From NCBI GenBank assembly GCA_030830415.1, contig JAURNB010000021.1, forward strand, positions 1-11,795: a stretch of 11,795 bases of DNA, written 5' to 3'. The translations under genes and the position numbers were made by a program. Position 1 is the first letter of the stretch, and each line of letters begins with the position of its first letter. This DNA comes from Acidimicrobiales bacterium. GTDB lineage: Bacteria > Actinomycetota > Acidimicrobiia > Acidimicrobiales > Ilumatobacteraceae. Shown here piece after piece: positions 6,053-11,795 of the stretch. The notes under the pieces are model-generated. The model searched no databases. It was not told the DNA's origin and was given only the letters and a program-made list of their open reading frames with translations.

Positions 6053-6718
6053 ATGGCCTTACCAGGCGAACACCATCCAGCATTTGAAGAATACTGCGAA
6101 TGCATCTACGAACTTCTTGAAGAAAACGTAGAAGTCATTCAAGCGCGCATTGTTGAGCGCCTCCAAGTTTCACGTCCCTCTGTGTCTGAAATGATGAAGC
6201 GGATGGAGTCTGAAGGTCTCATTGCAATTACTGGTTCAACCATCGCACTCACCGAGATGGGCGAAAAACTTGCGCAACGCACCGTGCGCCGTCATCGCAT
6301 TGCCGAAAGATTCCTCACCGATATGTTGGGCCTTTCTTGGGCGCAAGCTCACCATGAAGCAGGACGCTGGGAACACGTCATGTCGGCCGAAGTAGAGATG
6401 GCAATGGACCGAGTGCTCGGCAACCCCACAACCTGCCCACATGGCAACCCCATCCCTGGTTCGCAGTACCTCGCCGCTTTAGTGATGCGCCTTGTCGACG
6501 TGGCTCCCGGCCGTGGATTCACCGTCGACCGCATTCCCGAAGAACTCGAATTCACTCCTGGTTTGTTGGAGTTTTTGGAAACCGCAGAAATTCATCCAGG
6601 TAAATCAGGAACGGTGTCTGCCACATCGCCCGATGGAAGTGTCACTGTAGAAATCGATGGCCAACGTATTGGTGTTGGCTCTTTTGCTAGTGCCCGAATC
6701 TTGGTCACAGCACAGTGA
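6053..6718 (+). CDS. DtxR/MntR-family metal-dependent transcriptional regulator with altered metal site
   Basis: These regulators bind Fe(II) or Mn(II) and repress metal-uptake genes. The 221-residue product shows the three-domain layout: winged helix-turn-helix (about 8-72, with RPSVSEMMKRMESEGLI), dimerisation and metal-binding domain (73-142, with RRHRIAERFLTDMLGL and RWEHVMSAEVE), and a C-terminal SH3/FeoA-like domain (about 148-218). Against C. diphtheriae DtxR, the ancillary-site ligands are kept (His79 as His81, Glu83 as Glu85, His98 as His100), and so are Glu105 and His106 (Glu107, His108). The other two primary-site ligands differ: Met10 aligns with Glu13 and Cys102 with Gly104. An acidic residue at the first position is MntR-like; glycine at the second matches neither DtxR nor MntR. 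Cys15 and Cys17 lie next to the site. Metal preference is therefore open. The stop overlaps the lipoprotein start as GTGA. Confidence 0.9.
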   Translation: MALPGEHHPAFEEYCECIYELLEENVEVIQARIVERLQVSRPSVSEMMKRMESEGLIAITGSTIALTEMGEKLAQRTVRRHRIAERFLTDMLGLSWAQAHHEAGRWEHVMSAEVEMAMDRVLGNPTTCPHGNPIPGSQYLAALVMRLVDVAPGRGFTVDRIPEELEFTPGLLEFLETAEIHPGKSGTVSATSPDGSVTVEIDGQRIGVGSFASARILVTAQ

Positions 6719-7128
6719 AGAAATCTGCTCTTCTTTGCCTCAGCGCTATTGCCCTGTTGAGCAGTTGTGCCACCACATACAACAGCGGCGCAAACACCCC
6801 TACCACTTCTTCTCCAGGCGCTTCCACCACAACAACTATTCCGCGGGGAAGCACAGAAGAGTTATTCGCACAATTGCTAGAGACCGGCAGAGAGCTTGGC
6901 AACGACATCGCCCAAGGCGACATGTCGACTGCACGCACAAAACTTGCTGACATTAAAGCAATTTGGATTGGCATTCAGCCACAAATTGCACAAGCAACTC
7001 AAGATCTTCTTGACGACACACAACGCATGATGAATTTATTTATCACTGCTGTAGAACGTAAGCGCCCAGCCGATGCCGACAAGGCAATGCGTTTTCTTCC
7101 GAGTCTTATTTCTGCACTAGTGAATTAA
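6715..7128 (+). CDS. Small lipoprotein, function unknown
   Basis: The GTG start overlaps the stop of the metalloregulator (GTGA), so the two are probably made together. The 137-residue product begins with a classical lipoprotein signal: MKKS, a hydrophobic core, and lipobox LLSSC with the acylated cysteine at 18. A Ser/Thr/Pro/Gly-rich linker (19-46) leads to a helical domain (47-137) that may form a small bundle. I do not recognise a named family and see no heme- or metal-binding motif of known type. Coupling to a DtxR-type gene raises the possibility of a role in metal homeostasis, but that rests on position only. Its stop overlaps that of the convergent helicase gene by four bases. Confidence 0.8.
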   Translation: MKKSALLCLSAIALLSSCATTYNSGANTPTTSSPGASTTTTIPRGSTEELFAQLLETGRELGNDIAQGDMSTARTKLADIKAIWIGIQPQIAQATQDLLDDTQRMMNLFITAVERKRPADADKAMRFLPSLISALVN

Positions 7129-9257
7129 TACACCATGCACGGCGGCAAAGGCCGATGATGAACAACGGTGAGACGCTGAGTAGGTCGCGTGAGTGCAACA
7201 TACAAAGCACGCAATCCCAGTGTTTCAATTTCCACAATGTCCTGTGGCTCAACAACCACCACACCGTCGAGCTCTAGGCCCTTCACCAAACTCACTGGCA
7301 CCACAGTGAGGCCTGTATCGAGGGCCGTATTTGCTGCTTTACCATGGCTCATACCGGCTGCGCTGAGCGCATCAGAAACAGCAGCCACCATGTTGTCGGG
7401 GCAAACAACAGCAACGTTGCCCGCAGGGAGTTCTTCAATAAGTGCTTTGGTTTCTGCAGTGACGACATCGAGCAAGGTGCCGCCACTTTGCGCAGCATTC
7501 ACAATGCGCGGGCCGGCATCGCCTTCACGCACCGACTGCGGCGAGCGCAAACCTGGCGCCGCAGCATGCATCACCTTGTCGGCAAGTTCCATAATTTGAG
7601 CGGGAATGCGATAGCCCACAGATAGCCCCACCACTCGCTGTTCGCGGCGATCGGGTAAATGCTTCAGAACATCGGCCCATGATTCTGGTGCAAGTGCTCC
7701 TGTTGCTTGGGCCATGTCGCCCACAATGGTCATGGAGCCATTGAGTGAGCGTCGCGACACCATTTGTAACTGCATTGGAGTGAGATCTTGCACTTCGTCA
7801 ATCACGATGTGTCCGTAGGTACGAATTTCATCTGATTCGTCAATTTTTCCGTTTTTGCCAGGGAGCGGACCAAGCACTTCAAAGGCATCGTCGAGCACAG
7901 CAACATCGTGTTCACTGAAGCGTGCAGACTCAATGTCTTGTACGCGCTCGCGATACAACGATGTGTACTCTGCCTCACTCAAAATATTCTCTGCCGCTAA
8001 ACGCAACAATGCTTTTGAACCATAGAGATCATTCAGCAATTGCGCAGGTGTGAGTAGTGGCCACATCCGTTCCATTGCAATACGAAATTCTGGCAATGGC
8101 CGCAACGATTCTTTCAACTCCGAAAGAGAAACACCCGGGTCGCGCCATGACGCTCCTAAGGCCTGCAACACTTCTGTTTCCACCCATTTCCGTGCTGCGT
8201 TGTGTCGCCGAAAGCGACGCCGACCTTGACGCACAATATTGGCTGCATCTTGTGCGCTTAAACGCACGTAGCCCGACCTAAAAGGCAGTTGTAAATTGTC
8301 GCGCAACGGCCGCTCGCGGTCGCTCACTGCCTTAGTAATGACCTTCGACATACGCATGTCGCCTTTTACACGCGCGGCAAGCACAGAGTCGCGAGCGCCG
8401 TAGGTAACACTGGGCACTAGATCGCTTAGTACTACTTGCAGCACACCTGCTTCACCCAAGCTGGGCAGTACGCGTTCGATGTAGCGCAAAAACACGCGGT
8501 TAGGGCCTATGACTAATACGCCTTGCGCTTCCAATGGAAAGCGAAATGTGTAGAGCAAATACGCAGCGCGATGTAAAGCAACAACAGTTTTTCCTGTACC
8601 TGGCCCACCTTGCACTACCAACACGCCCGCTTGCGGTGAGCGAATGATTTCGTCTTGTTCGCTTTGAATAGTGGCCACAATGTCGCCGAGTTGACCCGTG
8701 CGCCCACGTTGCAATGCGGCCAGCAATGTGCTGTAGCCACGCAAGTTTTGTTGCGCACCACCTTCAGTTGATGTTGTGGGACCATCACTACCAATACCGA
8801 CATGGCCTTGTCCAAAAAGTTCGTCTTCAATACCCAGCAACTCGTGTCCCTGCACCGAGAAGTGCCGACGACGCGCCAACCCCATCGTTTCACGGCCCGT
8901 TGCACGGTAGAAAGGTTCGGCGACGGGTGCGCGCCAGTCAACAACAACTGGTTCACGATTTTGATCAGACACCGCTAAGCGTCCAATGTGAAAACTCTCG
9001 AGCGCATCGGGGCTTTCGGCAAATCGATCGATGCGTCCGAAAACTAAAGCAGCATCGCCAAGGTCAAGTGCCGTTAAGCGATTCACCAAAGCTTCATCGA
9101 AAACATCGCGTTCATAGCGGGCCTGAAAGGTTCCGCCACGGCCTGCTTCGCTCAAGTCGCGCAACTTCCAAGCATCGGTCTTACTGAGTTCTAGGCATTC
9201 ATAGGCATGGTCAATAAACGCCTGTTCTGTTGCGATATCGGGATGCTGTGCGCTCAT
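7125..9257 (-). CDS. helD: HelD/HelR-type RNA polymerase-recycling ATPase (UvrD-like helicase family)
   Basis: HelD proteins are SF1 ATPases that enter RNA polymerase channels and free stalled polymerase from nucleic acid; actinobacterial HelR members can also displace rifampicin. With the ATG at 9257 the product is 710 residues, close to actinobacterial HelD. In order I see a short N-terminal helical arm (about 8-60), the conserved VVDWRAPVAEPFYRATGRE (104-122), ATIQSEQDEIIRS, Walker A GGPGTGKT (217-224) followed by VVALHRAAYLLY, a less conserved middle domain, Walker B IDEVQD (486-491), VGDMAQ (512-517), SVGYRIP (546-552), VSLVKGLE (655-662) and ALYVALTR (684-691). All ATPase motifs are intact. 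The frame is open to 9314, but 9257 starts at MSAQHP with an AGG six bases upstream and fits the family. A standalone DNA helicase is less likely given the HelD-specific N-terminal part. Confidence 0.9.
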   Translation of the reverse strand: MSAQHPDIATEQAFIDHAYECLELSKTDAWKLRDLSEAGRGGTFQARYERDVFDEALVNRLTALDLGDAALVFGRIDRFAESPDALESFHIGRLAVSDQNREPVVVDWRAPVAEPFYRATGRETMGLARRRHFSVQGHELLGIEDELFGQGHVGIGSDGPTTSTEGGAQQNLRGYSTLLAALQRGRTGQLGDIVATIQSEQDEIIRSPQAGVLVVQGGPGTGKTVVALHRAAYLLYTFRFPLEAQGVLVIGPNRVFLRYIERVLPSLGEAGVLQVVLSDLVPSVTYGARDSVLAARVKGDMRMSKVITKAVSDRERPLRDNLQLPFRSGYVRLSAQDAANIVRQGRRRFRRHNAARKWVETEVLQALGASWRDPGVSLSELKESLRPLPEFRIAMERMWPLLTPAQLLNDLYGSKALLRLAAENILSEAEYTSLYRERVQDIESARFSEHDVAVLDDAFEVLGPLPGKNGKIDESDEIRTYGHIVIDEVQDLTPMQLQMVSRRSLNGSMTIVGDMAQATGALAPESWADVLKHLPDRREQRVVGLSVGYRIPAQIMELADKVMHAAAPGLRSPQSVREGDAGPRIVNAAQSGGTLLDVVTAETKALIEELPAGNVAVVCPDNMVAAVSDALSAAGMSHGKAANTALDTGLTVVPVSLVKGLELDGVVVVEPQDIVEIETLGLRALYVALTRPTQRLTVVHHRPLPPCMVY

Positions 9258-9283
9258 AAATGACCTGATTTTGGGGTGTTGAG

Positions 9284-9289
9284 AGCCTA
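9284..9289 (-). promoter_or_regulatory. Predicted -10 box of the helD-like gene
   Basis: TAGGCT on the minus strand matches TANNNT. A start about seven bases downstream would give a leader of roughly 20 bases that includes an AGG six bases before the ATG at 9257. No clear -35 is seen. This transcript would therefore be leadered. Confidence 0.3.
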
Positions 9290-9374
9290 CCTGCCCAACT
9301 TCACACAATGACATTGACTATGAGACACCATCCCATTGCCCTATTTCGGCAAAAAACCTCTTTCTTTTCTGCAA

Positions 9375-9404
9375 TATGCTGGGCGCACCTTTGTAGGGGA
9401 AGGG
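9375..9404 (+). promoter_or_regulatory. Predicted -10 box and ribosome-binding site of the secreted-protein gene
   Basis: TATGCT (9375-9380) matches TANNNT. AGGGGAAGGG (9395-9404) is a purine-rich Shine-Dalgarno sequence ending 11 bases before the ATG at 9416. Together they suggest a leader of about 30 bases and support 9416 over the earlier in-frame ATG codons at 9308 and 9320. Confidence 0.4.
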
Positions 9405-9415
9405 CAACTTCCTCT

Positions 9416-10240
9416 ATGCGCGCGCCTCTTCTTCTTTCCACATGTGTCTTTGCCCTCGTCATAGGTGCTCCTGCACGCGTGCATGGTGCGCCCGCCGATA
9501 TTGACGTGTCGGGCAATGTGGTCGGCAACACCATTATTGCCGGGGTCACTTTTAACTCCGACAGCAGCACCACAGAATCTCGATGCACGTGGAATACCAC
9601 TGTCATTTCCGATGGTAAATACGAGCCATATTCATTTACTGTTCGTAATGGCATTACCTACCGTTGGTACGTGCGTACTTGTTCACCTGCCGTTGCTGGA
9701 CAACCCTTCGCTCTCAGTTTCCACTGGATTCCGGTGATCTCTGAATCGACATTGGCAGAACAAGCATCGGCTCACTCGTGGAGCACCTTGCCTGTTCCCA
9801 TAGTGAACACCGCACCACCTGCACAGCGAGCACTGGTGAAGTTGCCCATGTGGTGGTGGGTGACAAGTAATTCTTGGCGCACCGTTTCCACTACTGCATG
9901 GATACCGACGCCACGCGGAATTGTGACTGTTACTGTGACCGCCAAACCCAACACACTCTTGGTGAACCCAGGAGATGCGCAAGCAACGAACAACGGAAAA
10001 TTCAGCTGTTCTGGTCCGGGCAAAGCATGGCGCGAGAGCGATGGTGACGACGCGAAAAGCAATTGCATGTATACCTATGCACACAGCTCCTCACGCAACA
10101 CATGGAATGCCAGCGTTGCCATTCGCTGGTCTATTACATGGAAATCAAACCTTGGAAAAAAAGGAACTCTTCCTTCGGTCACCACCACTCGTCGCATACC
10201 TGTGGTGGTCGGAGAAATTCAGGCGCTCGTTACTGAGTAG
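9416..10240 (+). CDS. Secreted tryptophan-rich protein of an actinobacterial family
   Basis: From the ATG at 9416 the product is 274 residues and begins with a Sec signal peptide (about 1-24, likely cut after VHG). The mature part looks beta-rich and contains four cysteines (57, 89, 198, 217), suggesting two disulfides. It has a tryptophan-rich segment LVKLPMWWWVTSNSW (140-154) and a C-terminal stretch with CSGPGKAW, SNCMYTYAHSSS, WSITWKS and VVVGEIQALVT. That order resembles secreted Streptomyces proteins with a C-GPG, C-x-Y, W-x-V-x-W and GE-x-QAL pattern and a PKD-like fold, often encoded near pilus-assembly genes; this is from memory of the pattern. No membrane anchor or sorting signal follows, so it is probably released or held by partners. 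The frame extends upstream to 9308, but the added residues would put a charged stretch before the signal peptide. It overlaps the convergent PPOX gene by 11 bases. Confidence 0.78.
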   Translation: MRAPLLLSTCVFALVIGAPARVHGAPADIDVSGNVVGNTIIAGVTFNSDSSTTESRCTWNTTVISDGKYEPYSFTVRNGITYRWYVRTCSPAVAGQPFALSFHWIPVISESTLAEQASAHSWSTLPVPIVNTAPPAQRALVKLPMWWWVTSNSWRTVSTTAWIPTPRGIVTVTVTAKPNTLLVNPGDAQATNNGKFSCSGPGKAWRESDGDDAKSNCMYTYAHSSSRNTWNASVAIRWSITWKSNLGKKGTLPSVTTTRRIPVVVGEIQALVTE

Positions 10241-10589
10241 GCGACACCGGGCGCACGGGGCGGTGCCACACAGCCGAGTACGCAACAACCGAAATACTTG
10301 CTCCGTCGTCACGCGATCGTACTGTGGCGTCTCCATCGGCAATGACCGTGTGGTCGTCGAACTCCTCTGCCCCGCCAATGTGTGGCGGCCAGAGCAAAGT
10401 TGCTTTTCCATTAGCCGCCACGTTGTCGGCGCTGCGCTTCCCCACCGCGGCCACCAATGCGTTTCCCTCAGAGACAAAGACCACTGCCCGGAGGTGGGGC
10501 TCACCGTTGGGACTCACAGTAATGAGGTACCCAAAGGGTCTGCGGGCCACTGCTTTTGCCAAGTTGGCTGGATCTATCGTCACACTCAC
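10230..10589 (-). CDS. Pyridoxamine 5'-phosphate oxidase-like (PPOX/F420-type) split-barrel protein
   Basis: The 119-residue product resembles the small flavin- or F420-binding split-barrel proteins abundant in Actinobacteria. Marks are the opening beta-hairpin FGYLITVSPNGEPHLRAVV (19-37), the middle GKRSADNVAANGKATLLW (50-67) with the Lys-x-Ser-x-N pattern seen near the cofactor phosphate in this family, and a final strand with SAVWHRPVRP. Such proteins act as oxidoreductases or flavin carriers; the substrate cannot be read from sequence. The start is GTG at 10589, with TAGGTT seven bases upstream and no Shine-Dalgarno sequence, consistent with a leaderless mRNA. It is divergent from the cysteine-cluster gene across 23 bases. 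It is shorter than true PdxH and lacks its full domain, so vitamin B6 synthesis is unlikely. Confidence 0.75.
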   Translation of the reverse strand: MSVTIDPANLAKAVARRPFGYLITVSPNGEPHLRAVVFVSEGNALVAAVGKRSADNVAANGKATLLWPPHIGGAEEFDDHTVIADGDATVRSRDDGASISVVAYSAVWHRPVRPVSPTQ

Positions 10590-10596
10590 GCTCTAC

Positions 10597-10606
10597 AACC
10601 TATAGT
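10597..10606. promoter_or_regulatory. Overlapping divergent -10 boxes
   Basis: On the plus strand TATAGT (10601-10606) ends six bases before the GTG at 10613. On the minus strand TAGGTT (10602-10597) ends seven bases before the GTG at 10589. The two hexamers share the TA at 10601-10602. Both match TANNNT at leaderless spacing, so RNA polymerase probably cannot occupy both at once. Confidence 0.5.
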
Positions 10607-10612
10607 GGCGCC

Positions 10613-11200
10613 GTGACTTCCTCTCGTGACCTCATCATTTTGGAACGCCGTTTTGTGAATGCCCTCGCTGCCACCAGCGATGAAGCCATCACCACAGCGG
10701 CTCTAGCCCTCGAAGAAAACCTGCAAACGGTACTGGCTCAAAGCGCAGGCCTCAGCGATGGCGCCTTTGATGACCCCGCCACCTTGGCAAGCGCTATTCG
10801 TGAAGGGGCTACTCGCCGTAAATGCGCTGGCGACGTGTGCGTTGTTTTATGCGAACCCTGCACGCAGCACTGTATTGAAGTTCTTGCCGGCGCAGCCGAC
10901 GACCCTTCACTCGATGACCTCAATGCCATTTTGCCTGAGGCCATCGAAAAGTTTGGTGAGGAAATGGTGAAACTGATGGTGGTGCAGTATTCACTCAGCC
11001 TGGCTGGCTTCAAGAAGCTCATTCAGTCTGACGAAAAATGGGCGTTACCTGTTTCGCCCTCGGCACTCACTGCCGTGCGCGTTGCCGACGAAGCCGAACA
11101 AGCTGCAAAGCGTGCACTGCGTAACGAACGCAAAGAAAAAGAAAAAGCGCAGAAAAAGGCAGCAGCCGAACAACGCGCTGCAGCTAAAAACCGCCGCTAA
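10613..11200 (+). CDS. Unknown protein with five-cysteine cluster and basic alanine/lysine-rich tail
   Basis: I do not recognise a named family. From the GTG at 10613 the product is 195 residues and soluble, with no signal peptide or membrane segment. Residues 1-68 look helical. A compact cluster follows: Cys71, Cys76, Cys80, Cys83 and Cys87, spaced C-x4-C-x3-C-x2-C-x3-C, which could bind zinc or an iron-sulfur cluster. A mainly helical region (98-160) comes next, and then a strongly charged tail (160-195) rich in Ala, Lys, Glu and Arg, ending KNRR, likely a long helix that could bind nucleic acid. The frame opens at 10556, but TATAGT six bases before the GTG and the overlap with the divergent gene favour 10613. 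The stop lies three bases from the convergent coiled-coil gene. Confidence 0.72.
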   Translation: MTSSRDLIILERRFVNALAATSDEAITTAALALEENLQTVLAQSAGLSDGAFDDPATLASAIREGATRRKCAGDVCVVLCEPCTQHCIEVLAGAADDPSLDDLNAILPEAIEKFGEEMVKLMVVQYSLSLAGFKKLIQSDEKWALPVSPSALTAVRVADEAEQAAKRALRNERKEKEKAQKKAAAEQRAAAKNRR

Positions 11201-11203
11201 TTT

Positions 11204-11795
11204 TTAACGTGGTGTGAGTATGCGGAGGCATTGGATGCCTTCGAACACTCCCGGAACAACCACAACCGTGTATTGCTGGTAGGCATTTGCACATTGCCCA
11301 AAAGGCATTTTGATGCGTGCGCCGTCGAGCGGACCTGAAGTTCGCGCAATGGGCCAGTCGCCCTTAATGTCGTCAACCTTGAGCTGCGGAGAAATTTGAC
11401 TCGGCTTCACGACACCGTTGTACGTGCCCGTTTCGTCGAGTTGCGATGTGCGCAATTTGAGATTGTCGACGGAGACCTGAAGCGCATCGACAACGGTTTT
11501 TGCTGCATCAACTTCAGAGCGAAGAGTTGACGTTGCTTTCTCGTTTACACCGACACGCTCGGCAAGATTGCCGAGTGAGGTTTTTGCTGTGGCAAGGTCG
11601 GCATCGAGAGTTTTTACTAAACCCGTTACTTCACTGAGGGTTGCAGCTGCTGCATCGTCATTTTCTGCAAGCGTGACCACAAGATCTTCGAGTGCGGAAA
11701 TACGTGCATCGATTTCTGGATCAATTGGTGCAACTTCTCCATCGGGCGTGTCGCCAGTTGCAGGTGCATCAACAACCGAATCGGAAGTTTCATCG
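11204..11795 (-). CDS. Coiled-coil protein, function unknown (5' end beyond the window)
   Basis: The frame is open to the right edge, so the N-terminus and start are missing; a GTG at 11680 is internal because coding continues upstream. The visible 197 residues begin with an acidic, proline- and threonine-containing linker (DETSDSVVDAPATGD, then PIDPEID). A coiled coil of roughly 90 residues follows, with regular I/L/V heptads (ISALEDLVVTLAE, VTGLVKTLDADL, VDALQVSVDNLKLR). The end is a small domain with two cysteines (GQCANAYQQYTVVVVPG, GIQCLRILTPR) that looks beta-rich and might form a disulfide. An acidic linker plus coiled coil suggests an exported or envelope protein with an N-terminal membrane segment outside the window, but that cannot be seen here. 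It converges on the cysteine-cluster gene. Confidence 0.75.
   Translation of the reverse strand, partial: DETSDSVVDAPATGDTPDGEVAPIDPEIDARISALEDLVVTLAENDDAAAATLSEVTGLVKTLDADLATAKTSLGNLAERVGVNEKATSTLRSEVDAAKTVVDALQVSVDNLKLRTSQLDETGTYNGVVKPSQISPQLKVDDIKGDWPIARTSGPLDGARIKMPFGQCANAYQQYTVVVVPGVFEGIQCLRILTPR

Noticed and set aside
7189..7599. Plus-strand open frame opposite the HelD-like gene
   Set aside because: Its Ser/Thr/Ala-rich composition is the antisense shadow of the C-terminal ATPase domain, whose motifs are intact on the minus strand.
9683..10084. Minus-strand open frame opposite the secreted-protein gene
   Set aside because: It is rich in Cys, His and Arg, has no family-like features, and mirrors a plus-strand gene with a signal peptide and conserved pattern.
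1..11795. Mobile element, CRISPR array, tRNA or phage module
   Set aside because: I found no transposase, terminal inverted repeats, regularly spaced repeats, tRNA-like cloverleaf or phage gene; the genes look like ordinary chromosomal ones.

Overview
This window looks like a compact chromosomal segment of an actinobacterium, most likely from the Acidimicrobiia/Ilumatobacter side of the phylum. The reasons are a class E-type sortase, a DtxR/IdeR-type regulator, an EchA6-like crotonase, a HelR/HelD-type RNA polymerase helicase, a PPOX/F420-type split-barrel protein, and TANNNT -10 boxes placed for leaderless transcription. The lineage is inferred from family resemblance, not from a marker gene. 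Coding density is very high: with the starts chosen here, only about 320 of 11,795 bases lie between genes. I see no mobile element, tRNA, rRNA or CRISPR.

Layout. (1) Bases 1-3369, minus strand: a System I cytochrome c maturation operon in canonical order, ccmA-ccmB-ccmC-ccmD-ccmE-ccmF, with ccmF cut by the left edge. CcmAB and CcmC/D load heme onto CcmE, and CcmF passes it to apocytochrome c. (2) 3428-4375, plus strand: a divergent sortase with a C-terminal extension carrying two membrane segments. (3) 4383-5153, minus strand: an EchA6-like crotonase that lacks both catalytic glutamates. (4) 5166-7128, plus strand: a tightly packed run of small membrane protein, TetR regulator, DtxR/MntR-type metalloregulator and small lipoprotein. 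(5) 7125-9257, minus strand: a HelD/HelR-type UvrD-like ATPase. (6) 9416-10240, plus strand: a secreted, tryptophan-rich beta-type protein. (7) 10230-10589, minus strand: a PPOX-fold protein. It is divergent from 10613-11200 (plus), an unknown protein with a five-cysteine cluster and a basic tail. (8) 11204-11795, minus strand: a coiled-coil protein cut by the right edge.

How it is organised. Genes within operons meet in ATGA, GTGA or TAATG overlaps, which suggests translational coupling. Convergent pairs overlap or abut with no visible terminator. Most transcript-first genes have a TANNNT box 6-8 bases before the start codon, as expected for leaderless mRNAs. The clearest case is the 23-base divergent gap at 10590-10612, where the two -10 boxes overlap each other.

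I did not find a clearly new multi-gene system. The most unusual points are the altered metal site of the DtxR-family protein, the four-cysteine CcmE, the catalytically disabled crotonase, the three-pass sortase, the cysteine-cluster protein and the overlapping leaderless promoters.
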